In this document: positions 44,340-52,567 of the stretch, piece after piece
Layout of the letters: each line of letters starts with the position of its first letter
How positions within the stretch are numbered: the stretch's first letter is position 1
Source of the DNA: Ferranicluibacter quercicola
Lineage (GTDB): Bacteria; Pseudomonadota; Alphaproteobacteria; Rhizobiales; Rhizobiaceae
Assembly (NCBI RefSeq): GCF_021168455.1
Contig: NZ_JAJOZR010000011.1
Span: forward strand, 1-64,000
Length of the DNA stretch: 64,000 nt
Direction: 5' to 3'
Notes under the pieces: generated by a model
Database searches by the model: none
What the model saw: the letters and a program-made list of their open reading frames with translations, nothing else
What the model was told of the DNA's origin: nothing
Translations under genes and position numbers: made by a program

Positions 44340-44361
44340 CACATAAACATATCTTTATGTG
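44340..44361. promoter_or_regulatory. Inverted repeat, candidate ArsR-type operator
   Basis: CACATAAA and TTTATGTG form a perfect 8-bp inverted repeat around a six-base centre, with the ArsR-fusion gene starting 15 bases downstream. Position and AT-rich sequence fit an ArsR-family operator used for autoregulation. Confidence 0.5.
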
Positions 44362-44375
44362 TTGATGGGAAGAGC

Positions 44376-45389
44376 ATGATTAACGAGACCGGATTGCGGC
44401 TGGACGAGGTGGTGGATGTGCTGAAGGCGGCGGGGGAGCCGACGCGCCTGAGGTTGCTCGCGCTTCTTGCTGCCGGAGACCTGACGGTGACGGATCTGAC
44501 CGAGATCCTCGGGCAGTCGCAGCCGCGCATTTCCCGTCATCTCAAGCTTTTGACGGAAGCCGCTCTGATCGACCGCTACCAGGAAGGTGCCTGGGCGTAT
44601 TTCCGCCTTCGCGGGCAGGGGCAGGGCGTCGCGCTGGTCCGCCGGATCCTGGATGCGGCGGATGGCGAGGATGCCGTTCTCGCCCGCGACAGCGAGCGTC
44701 TGACAGCGCTGAAGCAGGCCCGGTCCGATCGGGCGCAAGCCTATTTCAGCCGCAACGCCGCGGAGTGGGATGCCATGCGGCGGTTCCATGTGAGCGAGGC
44801 GGAAGTCGAGGCGGCGCTGGTCGCGGCCGTCGGGCCGGAGCCGGTGGAAAGCCTGCTCGATCTGGGAACGGGGACGGGCCGCATCCTCCAGCTCTTTCAG
44901 GGGCTCTATCAGACCGCCACGGGCGTGGATGCCAGCCGGGACATGCTGGCGGTCGCGCGTGCGAATCTCGATCGCACCGGCGTCTCCACGGCCTCGGTGC
45001 GTCATGGCGATATTTTCAACCTCCCGCTCGATGGGCGCCAGTTCGATCTGGTGACGATCCATCAGGTTCTCCATTTCCTCGAAGCGCCGGAAGCGGCGAT
45101 CGAGGAGGCCGCGCGCCTGCTGGCCCCGGGCGGACGACTGGCGATCGTCGATCTCGCGCCGCACGCGCTCGAGCATCTGCGTCAGGATCACGCCCATCTG
45201 CGCCTCGGATTTTCGCATCAGGTGATGGGAGAATGGCTGGAAACATCGGGTCTTTCCGTCCAGCGCGTCATCGATCTCTCGCCGAAGGCGGCGCAGGATA
45301 CGCCGCTCACCGTCACCATCTGGATCGCGGGAAAGCCCGCCGATTCCTCTGCCGATCAGACCCGCCGTCTTGCCTCAGGAGCCCGCTGA
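44376..45389 (+). CDS. ArsR-family regulator fused to a class I SAM methyltransferase
   Basis: The 337-residue protein joins an ArsR-type winged helix (residues about 10-95, recognition region LTEILGQSQPRISRHLKLL) to a Rossmann methyltransferase with motif I LLDLGTGTGRI (residues 160-170), motif II near VDASRDML, then VRHGDIFNLPLD and LAPGGRLAIVDLAPH. The methyltransferase part may sense S-adenosyl-methionine or -homocysteine, letting the N-terminal HTH control transcription. The metF start follows its stop directly with no gap, pointing to methionine or SAM control. The start at 44376 has GGGAAGAG upstream; an inverted repeat precedes it. Confidence 0.88.
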   Translation: MINETGLRLDEVVDVLKAAGEPTRLRLLALLAAGDLTVTDLTEILGQSQPRISRHLKLLTEAALIDRYQEGAWAYFRLRGQGQGVALVRRILDAADGEDAVLARDSERLTALKQARSDRAQAYFSRNAAEWDAMRRFHVSEAEVEAALVAAVGPEPVESLLDLGTGTGRILQLFQGLYQTATGVDASRDMLAVARANLDRTGVSTASVRHGDIFNLPLDGRQFDLVTIHQVLHFLEAPEAAIEEAARLLAPGGRLAIVDLAPHALEHLRQDHAHLRLGFSHQVMGEWLETSGLSVQRVIDLSPKAAQDTPLTVTIWIAGKPADSSADQTRRLASGAR

Positions 45390-46304
45390 ATGTCCACCCG
45401 CACGCTTTACCCGGCCGAGCGCGGCGATCTGCGCCTCTCCTTCGAATATTTTCCGCCGAAGTCCGACGAAATGGACGCACAACTGACGCGCACCGCGACG
45501 GCTCTGAACGCTTACGCGCCCGAATTCGTCAGCGTGACCTATGGGGCAGGCGGCTCCACCAAGGCGCGTTCGCTGACCACGGTCCGCCGCCTCATCGACG
45601 ATTGCGCCCTTCCGGGCACGGCCGCACATCTGACCTGCGTCGGCGCGACGCGGGCCGAGGTGGATGCGGTCGTCGAGGAGTTCGCAGCGGCGGGCGTCCG
45701 GCATTTCGTGGCGTTGCGCGGCGATCCGCAGGGCGGCATCCGTGCGCAGTACCAGCCCTTTCCCGATGGCTACGAGAATGCGGCGGCACTTGTGGCGGCG
45801 CTTTCCCGCAGCGGCCGGTTCCAGATTTCGGTGTCCGCCTATCCTGAAAAACATCCGGAAAGTTCGGATGTCGATGCCGATATCGACATGCTCAAGCGCA
45901 AGGTCGACAATGGCGCGACGCGCGCGCTGACGCAGTTCTTCTTCGACAACAACGACTTCGAGCGTTATCTGGAGCGCGTTCGCAAAGCGGGCATCACCAT
46001 CCCCGTCGTTCCCGGCATCCTGCCGATCAACCAGTTCTCGCAGGTCTCGAAATTTGCCGGTCTCTGCGGCGCCCGTATTCCCGAAGCCCTGTCGGCCCGG
46101 CTCGCCCATCTCGACGATTCGCCGGAAGAGCGCTTCAAGGAGGCGACGCATATCGCCGCCGAGCAGATCGTGGACCTTGCGCGCCGTGGCGTCCGGGATT
46201 TCCACCTCTACACGATGAACCGTTCGCCGCTGATTACGGCCGTCTGCGATCTCGTGGGTTTCAAGCGCACGGACGAGAGCGTTGTGGCGGGCGCTGCCGC
46301 CTGA
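45390..46304 (+). CDS. metF: Methylenetetrahydrofolate reductase
   Basis: The 304-residue enzyme reduces 5,10-methylene-THF to 5-methyl-THF with NAD(P)H for methionine synthesis, using FAD. The N-terminal SFEYFPPK (catalytic Glu), FVSVTYGAGGST, THLTC-like TAHLTCVG, ALRGDP, VSAYPEKHPES and TQFFFDN motifs are those of MetF. It starts immediately after the ArsR-fusion gene and is followed by a strong terminator, so the two form an operon. MetH is not in the window. Confidence 0.95.
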   Translation: MSTRTLYPAERGDLRLSFEYFPPKSDEMDAQLTRTATALNAYAPEFVSVTYGAGGSTKARSLTTVRRLIDDCALPGTAAHLTCVGATRAEVDAVVEEFAAAGVRHFVALRGDPQGGIRAQYQPFPDGYENAAALVAALSRSGRFQISVSAYPEKHPESSDVDADIDMLKRKVDNGATRALTQFFFDNNDFERYLERVRKAGITIPVVPGILPINQFSQVSKFAGLCGARIPEALSARLAHLDDSPEERFKEATHIAAEQIVDLARRGVRDFHLYTMNRSPLITAVCDLVGFKRTDESVVAGAAA

Positions 46305-46327
46305 ACCGATCCCTGTTGCAGACGTAC

Positions 46328-46360
46328 AAAAGCCCTCGAAGGTTCATTTCGAGGGCTTTT
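46328..46360 (+). terminator. Rho-independent terminator of metF
   Basis: AAAAGCCCTCGAA (46328-46340) and TTCGAGGGCTTTT (46348-46360) pair perfectly over 13 bp with a seven-base loop and end in TTTT. It is 24 bases past the metF stop and would also work on the minus strand. Confidence 0.9.
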
Positions 46361-46457
46361 GCCTGCCAGATCAGGGAGACGATATTCTCCCGTCCCACGC
46401 TGAGAGCGTCCCGTCGGCCTCCTCCATCCTCAAGGCCGCCGGGATTTTCATCTCCTC

Positions 46458-46535
46458 CTAGATGAAGAGCATCATCGCAACGAATGCGAACGAGGCACCT
46501 ATCATGAGAACATTCACGGACCGTGCGATTCCCAT
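46458..46535 (-). CDS. 25-residue single-helix membrane peptide
   Basis: From ATG at 46535 to TAG at 46458 the frame reads MGIARSVNVLMIGASFAFV followed by AMMLFI. It has a strong ribosome site (TTGGAGGGTTGA before the ATG) and is almost entirely one hydrophobic helix, with Arg near the N-terminus. Similar very short membrane peptides (LMIGASFAFVA-type) appear to occur in rhizobia, but the function is unknown to me. A CCCGGCGGCC / GGCCGACGGG stem follows the stop. Too short for ordinary gene finders. Confidence 0.6.
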   Translation of the reverse strand: MGIARSVNVLMIGASFAFVAMMLFI

Positions 46536-46788
46536 TCAACCCTCCAAGCGTTAACGCGTGAAACATAGGTTGAAAATGTCACACCTCCAAGGAAATCTTG
46601 TGCTGCACTGCAGTCGCTTTAGAGGTGGAGACGTGTGCAAATCGCCTATGTCTTTGGCTTTCCTGCTCGAATCCGCATTCACGGATTGTTGTTAGGTGTT
46701 AACAACTTTCCGGAGGAAGCCGATGATCGTTAACGTCTGCGGCCGAAAAGCGACAGTCCGGAGACGGGCGCCGGGTTGCGCGTGATCT

Positions 46789-47727
46789 CTACCGGAGCCC
46801 GCCGCGCCTCAACAAACGTCCGTCCAGCACGATCAGGCCGGCAGCGATCAGCATCATGCCGCCGATATCCGTGGCGTCGAGGCGCTCGCCGAGGAAGGCG
46901 ACTCCGAAGAGGAGGGCGCTCGGCGGCACGAGCAGCGTCACGAGGGAGGTGTTGGTCGCGCCCGCCCGCGCCATGATCCGGAAGAACAGGATGTATCCGT
47001 AGGCGGTGGACACGAGCGCCAGAGCGAGGATGGCAAGGATCGTCGTCAGCGGCGGTATCGTCAGCGTCCATGGATGGTCGGCCAGCAGCGAGACGGGCAG
47101 CATGATGAGGCTCGAGGCCGTCAGCTGGCCGGCGGCGGTCACCGGCGGTGCCAGCGACCGGAAGCGGCGGCCGTAAATGCCGGCAAAGCCGTAGCTGATC
47201 GCGGCACCGAGCGGCAGGATCAGCGCCCAGAGCGGAATGCCGGCGGAGGTCGCGCCGAGATGGCCGAGAGCGCTCGGCCCGATCAGGAGGACCGTGCCGG
47301 CAAGACCGAGCGCGGTGCCGCCCAGCTTCCGCGGGCTCAGCTTCTCGTCGTCGGTCAGCGCATGCGCGATCAGCACGGTCCAGATCGGCGTCGTCGCGTT
47401 GAGGATGGAGGCGAGGCCGGCGCCGATCTGCGTCTGGCCGAGAAAGATCAGGCTGTGCGGGACGGCATTGTTGAGAAGCCCGAGAACGAGAAACGCGCGC
47501 CAGTGTGCGGCAAGCTGGGCATAGATGTCGAAGCGGCCGCGAATGAAGAGATGCAGCGCCATAGCGGCAATCGAGACGCGCAGGAACACCAGCGTGAAGG
47601 CGGGAACGTGCTGGACGGCGATGCGGCCGAAGAAGAACGAGGCGCCCCAGATGAGCCCCAGCAGCGCCAACAGGCCCCAGGTCAGCGGCGTCATCCGTGT
47701 TTCCACCGGTGTCATTGCCATCGACAT
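46789..47727 (-). CDS. EamA/DMT-family transporter
   Basis: The 312-residue protein has about ten transmembrane helices in two EamA repeats (WGLLALLGLIWGASFFFGR, SILNATTPIWTVLIAHAL in the first; AAISYGFAGIYGRRF and TLLVPPSALLFGVAFLGERL in the second), a layout of drug/metabolite exporters such as RhaT/YdcZ relatives. The start at 47727 (MSMAMTPVETRMTPLTW) has AGGGGAA upstream; the longer frame to 47919 adds no helix. Substrate unknown. Confidence 0.85.
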   Translation of the reverse strand: MSMAMTPVETRMTPLTWGLLALLGLIWGASFFFGRIAVQHVPAFTLVFLRVSIAAMALHLFIRGRFDIYAQLAAHWRAFLVLGLLNNAVPHSLIFLGQTQIGAGLASILNATTPIWTVLIAHALTDDEKLSPRKLGGTALGLAGTVLLIGPSALGHLGATSAGIPLWALILPLGAAISYGFAGIYGRRFRSLAPPVTAAGQLTASSLIMLPVSLLADHPWTLTIPPLTTILAILALALVSTAYGYILFFRIMARAGATNTSLVTLLVPPSALLFGVAFLGERLDATDIGGMMLIAAGLIVLDGRLLRRGGLR

Positions 47728-47966
47728 TTTCGCGTTCCCCTGCCACGGACTGAAGGTCCGCTTCGTCTTCGCTCCGCGGCCTCGGATCCGGGCTGTAGCG
47801 CTTTGCGTGTGCGGCCACCACCCGTTTCTTGCTTTGGGGATCTCTGTCCCGAGAAAGAGCCGGATGCATCCGAGCGCCGATGTCGGATGGGTTGACCTTG
47901 CCCACGTCCTGCCGATCATGGCGGCGTGTTCGCATGCGTTGCCGTAGACCGGTCACGCGCGCGCCG

Positions 47967-49376
47967 ATGCGCATAGACCGAAGGAGACGAACGCTGCCAT
48001 CATCATCCACCGCACAGACGGCTGCCCAGGCGGCAGGTCATGGACAGGATCTCGTCTCGATCGCGCTGGTCATCGCGGTCGCCGCGCTTCTGGGGCTCGG
48101 TTTCCTGCGCCTGCGCCAGCCGCCGCTGGTCGGGTTCATCCTCACCGGCGTCGCGCTCGGACCGACAGGATTCGGCTTCATCGCCGACAGCGCCAATGTG
48201 ACGCTGCTGGCCGAGATGGGGGTGATCGTGCTCCTGTTCTTCATCGGCATGGAGCTTTCCATCCGCGCCTTCATCCTCAGTCTGCGGCAGGCCTTGCTGG
48301 TGGCCGGCGGGCAGATCGGTGTCTCGGTCGGTGTGGCGCTGCTGATCTCGGCGATCTCCGGCACGCCGTTTGCCGAAGGGCTCATTCTCGGTTTCGTGGT
48401 TGCGCTGTCCTCCACCGTCGTTGCGATGACGATGCTCGACGATCGCGGGGAACTGCGCAGCGAGACCGGCCGGATCGCGGTCGGCGTGCTGATCGCGCAG
48501 GATATCGCCGTCGTGCCCATGCTCATTCTCGTCACCAGCCTCGGCGGGGAGGGCCGTGGCGGCGGCGAGATCGGGGTGCTGCAGATCGCGGTCAAGATGC
48601 TTCTGGCGATCGGTCTGCTCGGCGGCCTGCTCTGGTGGCTCGGGCGCCGGGGAAAGCTCCGGCTCCCGTTCAGCGCCGCCATCGAGGACAAAGTCGAAAT
48701 TCTGGCGCTGGGTGCGCTTGCGGTCTGCTTTTCAGCGGCGGCGCTCTCGGGCGTTGCCGGCATGTCGCCGGCCTATGGCGCCTTTCTGGCAGGTATCGTT
48801 ATCGGCAATTCGACGCTCCGATCGCGGGTCATTCCCGTCATCGAGCCGATCCAGAGCGTGCTTCTCGTCGCCTTCTTCCTCTCGATCGGGCTTTTGATCG
48901 ACCTAACCTTCATCGCCGAGCATCTGTTTCTGGTGCTCTCGCTGGCCATCGTGGTCATCGCGGCCAAGACGGTGCTCAACATCGCGCTGCTGCGCCGCAC
49001 GGGCTCGCCGCCGCAGGTGGCGCTGGTCGCGGGGCTTTCCATGGCACAGATCGGCGAGTTCTCCTTCGTGCTCGCGGCTGCGGGGCTCTCGGCCGGGGCG
49101 CTCGACCTCGATGCCTACCGCATCGCCATCGCCGTCACGGCCCTCTCACTGCTCGTGTCGCCGCTCTGGGTCTCCATCATGCATCGACTGGACGGGCTGG
49201 CGGCCGAGCACCGCGAGAGCTATCGCCACGCTTTTGCGATCGCCTATGCTCGGGAGCTTGCCGAGGTGTCGCGCGGCGGCGCGGCGCTGGTGGGGATCGG
49301 GCGCGCGTTGCGTCTGCGTTATCGCGCGCTGCGGCTCGCCCGGCAGCATCGCCGTGATCGTGCCGACGGGGCGTGA
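47967..49376 (+). CDS. CPA2-family cation:proton antiporter (KefB-like)
   Basis: The protein (469 residues from ATG at 47967) has about twelve helices and the antiporter core: GFILTGVALGPTGFG, LLFFIGMELSIR, IAVGVLIAQDIAVVP with the conserved Gln-Asp pair, GVAGMSPAYGAFLAGI, and the C-terminal helices. No RCK domain follows, unlike KefB/KefC. The start is unclear: the ATG has no ribosome site, whereas AAGGAG at 47981 sits seven bases before an in-frame CTG at 47994 that would give the ten-residue-shorter LPSSSTAQ start. It lies in front of the convergent MltB-type gene. Confidence 0.82.
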   Translation: MRIDRRRRTLPSSSTAQTAAQAAGHGQDLVSIALVIAVAALLGLGFLRLRQPPLVGFILTGVALGPTGFGFIADSANVTLLAEMGVIVLLFFIGMELSIRAFILSLRQALLVAGGQIGVSVGVALLISAISGTPFAEGLILGFVVALSSTVVAMTMLDDRGELRSETGRIAVGVLIAQDIAVVPMLILVTSLGGEGRGGGEIGVLQIAVKMLLAIGLLGGLLWWLGRRGKLRLPFSAAIEDKVEILALGALAVCFSAAALSGVAGMSPAYGAFLAGIVIGNSTLRSRVIPVIEPIQSVLLVAFFLSIGLLIDLTFIAEHLFLVLSLAIVVIAAKTVLNIALLRRTGSPPQVALVAGLSMAQIGEFSFVLAAAGLSAGALDLDAYRIAIAVTALSLLVSPLWVSIMHRLDGLAAEHRESYRHAFAIAYARELAEVSRGGAALVGIGRALRLRYRALRLARQHRRDRADGA

Positions 49377-49389
49377 TCCCACAACGCAG

Positions 49390-49422
49390 AAACGCCGCGG
49401 TCGTTTCCGACGCGCGGCGTTT
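49390..49422. terminator. Bidirectional terminator between antiporter and transglycosylase genes
   Basis: AAACGCCGCG (49390-49399) and CGCGGCGTTT (49413-49422) pair perfectly over 10 bp with a nested GTCG/CGAC, ending in TT on the plus strand and in T/A bases on the minus strand. It separates convergent genes. Confidence 0.75.
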
Positions 49423-49445
49423 CCGAGCCTCAGGACGGCAAGCGC

Positions 49446-50705
49446 TTACGGCAGCGCGTCGAGAACGGCCTGCGTCGCCCAGCCGTCGGCGGGGATGCCG
49501 AGGCGCAGTTGCTCGCGCTGCAGGGCGGCACGCGTGCCGGAGCCGAGAATGCCGTCGATCTTTCCGACATCATGGCCGATGGCGTCGAGCTTCGTCTGCA
49601 GCACCTTCATCGCTTCGTCGTTCAGGCCCGCTTCCGGGTTGCGCGCCTCGTAGGCCGGCGCACCGGCGAGGCGGGTGGCGAAGTAGGCGGCGGAGGTCGT
49701 GTAGATGAACGACTGGTTCCATTCGAGATAGATGTTGAAGTTCGGGTAGGTCATGAAGGCCACGCCTTTGCGGCCCTGCGGAATGACCACCGAGGCGGCG
49801 AGGTCGCCGAACTGCGTGTTGCCGTCGCGCGGCTTGACGCCAAGCGCGAACCACTGTCCCGCGGTCATGCCCGGCTGCAGGCCGGTCTTCTCCCAGGGCA
49901 GGTTTTCCGGCAGCGAGACTTCCTGGATCCACGGCTGTCCGGCGGTGTAACCGAGGCTCTTGATGAACTTCGCCGCCGTCAGGATGGCATCCGGCGCGCT
50001 TTCCTTCAGGTTGACATGGCCGTCGCCATCGCCGTCCACCCCTTGCGCGATGATGTCTTCCGGCAGCATCTGGACCTGGCCGATCTCGCCGGCCCAGGCA
50101 CCCGTCGTCGTGGCCGGGTCGAGGTCGCCATGCTGGACCATTTCGATGGCGGCGATCAGCTGCGGGCGAAACATTTCGGGGCGGCGGCAGTCATGCGCGA
50201 GCGTAACCAGTGCGTTGCGGGTGTTGAAGTTGCCCTGCACGGCGCCGAAGTCCGTCTCCATCGCCCAGAAGGCGGTGATGACCGGGGCGGGCACGCCGTA
50301 TTCCTGCTCGGCGCGGGCAAAGACGCTCGCATACTCTTTCATCTTCTTCGCGCCGATATCGAGCCGCGCCTTGCTGACGGTGCGGTTGGAGAATTCGGCG
50401 AAGGTCTGCTTGAAGACCCCCTGCGCCCGGTCGCGGCCGAGCACCTTCTCGTCGATGACGGCACCGGCCAGCGCGCGATCGACCACCTCGGCCGGAATGC
50501 CCTTGGCGACGGCTTCCGTCTTCACGCCGCTGAGGAAGGCGGCGAGATCGCCACCGCAGGGCGCGGCCGGTGCTGCAGCGGCCGGCGCCGCGACCGGGGG
50601 TGTCGCGGTCTGTGCCAATGCCGGTCCCGCAACGGCTGCCGATGTCATGAGCGCGAGCAAACTGGCGGTGACGCGGCGGGACGAGAGCGGGCGTGTGCGA
50701 AGCAT
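49446..50705 (-). CDS. Membrane-bound lytic murein transglycosylase, MltB-like, with peptidoglycan-binding domain
   Basis: The 419-residue exported enzyme cuts glycan strands to 1,6-anhydro ends. After a signal peptide (LLALMTSAAVAGPALAQ) comes the transglycosylase domain with ITAFWAMETDFGAVQGNFNTRNALVTLAHD, in which the Glu is the catalytic acid, and GEIGQVQMLPEDI; the C-terminus is a peptidoglycan-binding-1 type domain (MKVLQTKLDAIGHDVGKIDGILG). Monocistronic. Confidence 0.9.
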   Translation of the reverse strand: MLRTRPLSSRRVTASLLALMTSAAVAGPALAQTATPPVAAPAAAAPAAPCGGDLAAFLSGVKTEAVAKGIPAEVVDRALAGAVIDEKVLGRDRAQGVFKQTFAEFSNRTVSKARLDIGAKKMKEYASVFARAEQEYGVPAPVITAFWAMETDFGAVQGNFNTRNALVTLAHDCRRPEMFRPQLIAAIEMVQHGDLDPATTTGAWAGEIGQVQMLPEDIIAQGVDGDGDGHVNLKESAPDAILTAAKFIKSLGYTAGQPWIQEVSLPENLPWEKTGLQPGMTAGQWFALGVKPRDGNTQFGDLAASVVIPQGRKGVAFMTYPNFNIYLEWNQSFIYTTSAAYFATRLAGAPAYEARNPEAGLNDEAMKVLQTKLDAIGHDVGKIDGILGSGTRAALQREQLRLGIPADGWATQAVLDALP

Positions 50706-50863
50706 AGGCGGGTCCTTGAAGATGTTCGGTCAAGATGACGGCAACAGAGGGCCGCCGGTCGCAGGACCGGCGGCATCAGGCCGATTTCACACGGCAATAG
50801 GGCGGAATGAAGAAGCGGAGAGGCCGAAACCGGTTGATGGTACCGGATTGGCAGCGGCGACCG

Positions 50864-51664
50864 TCAGTTCCCGGCCACCTGCTTTGGCTCGGAGACGGCC
50901 TTCACCCATTTGCGCCAGTTCTTTTCGGACCCCGCGAAGACGTTGATGTCGGTGTTTCCGGAAATGCCGGGGATCTGGCCGGTGCTGGTATACTGCCAGA
51001 AGGCCCAGCGGCGATCCTTATAGATCTCGACCGGGTGCTTGGCGACGGAACGCACCCAGAAATGATGCTCGTTGAACTGCCCGACGAGGTTGTCGCGGTG
51101 GAAATCGACGGAGGTATAGATGATAGGGCGCTTGCCGTAATAGGCCTCGAGCCGGTCCATGAAACGCTTCATCTCGCTCTGGACGGTCAGCGGCGAGGGG
51201 CGATAGCGGCACGTCTTGGATTCGCCGTTCCACTCCACGTCCAGCACCGGCGGCAGGTGCACCGCGCTTCTGGGAACGTTGCGGATGAACCAGTCGGCCT
51301 GCTCGTCGGCCGTCGAGCAGAAATAGTAAAAATGATAGGGCGCATAGGCGATTCCGGCGGCGCGCGCCTTCGGCCAGTATTCCTCAAAACGCGTGTCGAC
51401 CACGTCCTTGCCCTCGGTCGCCTTGATGAAGGCGAAGGAGACGCCGGACTGCTTGACGGCTGCCCAGTCGATATCGCCCTGCCACTTGGACACGTCGATG
51501 CCGTGAATGCTGTGATGCTGGGGCGTGCGATCGCCGAAATCTTGCGGGTCCTTGTCGTGGAATCGCGGCGGTATGGAGGCCGTCTGCACGAGGTCGTAGT
51601 CGGTGGAGGTGCACGCGGACAGGAGCGTGACAATCGGCAGAAGAGCGAGGAGCAGCCGGCGCAT
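50864..51664 (-). CDS. GH25 family lysozyme, lipoprotein
   Basis: The 266-residue protein starts with a lipoprotein signal (LLLALLPIVTLLSACTS; Cys17 in the LSAC lipobox) and carries the GH25 (Chalaropsis-type) muramidase domain: HGIDVSKWQGDIDW, FAFIKATEG, PPVLDVEW (catalytic DxE) and IIYTS, ending with WAFWQYTSTG. It probably cleaves peptidoglycan from the outer or inner membrane surface. The start at 51664 has GGGAAC upstream. Confidence 0.9.
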   Translation of the reverse strand: MRRLLLALLPIVTLLSACTSTDYDLVQTASIPPRFHDKDPQDFGDRTPQHHSIHGIDVSKWQGDIDWAAVKQSGVSFAFIKATEGKDVVDTRFEEYWPKARAAGIAYAPYHFYYFCSTADEQADWFIRNVPRSAVHLPPVLDVEWNGESKTCRYRPSPLTVQSEMKRFMDRLEAYYGKRPIIYTSVDFHRDNLVGQFNEHHFWVRSVAKHPVEIYKDRRWAFWQYTSTGQIPGISGNTDINVFAGSEKNWRKWVKAVSEPKQVAGN

Positions 51665-51907
51665 GGGGTTCCCGTTCGTTGATGATGGAACGTTGTGCCT
51701 CACCGTTGACTGCCCATTCGTGCCGACCCCCCGGAGACCTTGAACCCCATGTTCATCATATCAACGTAAAAATTGGGTTAGTTTCAAGCCCCGTTCGCAG
51801 CATAGCGTTCGTGGCTTGTGTCAGACGACCCAAACGCATTGCGCGATCCGGCGGGATTTTCGGCGGTCACGCGCGTCTGCCGGCGGCCAATGCGTTCGGG
51901 AAGACTG

Positions 51908-52567
51908 TCACATGCGCCGGCAGATGACGAGCCAGGCATAGCCCCGGCCGATGGATCGGGTCTCGGAGATCATGCCGCGCGCCTGGGCCTTCGCCGCGAC
52001 GACCGCCATCAGTTGGGCGCGGGGCGTGACGTGGAAGCGCGTAAGCCAGGCGGCGAGAAGGCGGCGTGCGATCGGCGGCAGACCTTCCTGCTGGCCGAAG
52101 TCGGCAATGTGCAGGGCGCCGCCCGGCGCGAGCGCGTCGAGCGCTCTGTCGATGGCCTTTTCCCAGTCGGGAATCATCGACAGGGCGTAGGAGATGACGA
52201 TGCGGTCGAAACCCTCGACGCCGAAGGCGCCTGCGTCGAAATCCGTGGCATCGGCCGTCCTCAGGGTCGCATCGCTGCCGGCAAGCGCCTTTTGAGCGGA
52301 GATCAGCATTTCCGCTGAAATATCCAGACCATAGAGCTTCGCACGGGGGTAGCGCTGAGCAATCAGCGCCAGGTTCCGCCCGGTGCCGCAGCCCACTTCC
52401 AGCACGCGGTCACCGCTTGCCGCTTTGAGGTCCTCGATCAGCGTATCCCGACCGAAAAGGTAGTATTTGCGGGTGGCGTCGTAGATGTGGCGCTGGGTGC
52501 GATACATCCGGTCCATGCGACCGGCATGCGCGCTGTCGGAGATGATGGACTGGTGCATCTGGCTCAC
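51908..52567 (-). CDS. btaB: BtaB-like phospholipid N-methyltransferase for DGTS betaine lipid
   Basis: The 219-residue class I methyltransferase (motif I ASGDRVLEVGCGTGRNLALIA; then AKLYGLDISAEML, DRIVISYALSMIP) probably adds three methyl groups to the amino group of diacylglyceryl homoserine to make the phosphate-free lipid DGTS. It overlaps btaA by four bases (GTGA), which supports the assignment. The start is GTG at 52567, with ATG at 52558 as an alternative. Confidence 0.88.
   Translation of the reverse strand: MSQMHQSIISDSAHAGRMDRMYRTQRHIYDATRKYYLFGRDTLIEDLKAASGDRVLEVGCGTGRNLALIAQRYPRAKLYGLDISAEMLISAQKALAGSDATLRTADATDFDAGAFGVEGFDRIVISYALSMIPDWEKAIDRALDALAPGGALHIADFGQQEGLPPIARRLLAAWLTRFHVTPRAQLMAVVAAKAQARGMISETRSIGRGYAWLVICRRM

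Noticed and set aside
46730..48010. Long minus-strand frame overlapping the EamA transporter
   Set aside because: Its translation is Arg/Asp-rich low-complexity typical of an out-of-frame reading of a high-GC membrane protein gene.
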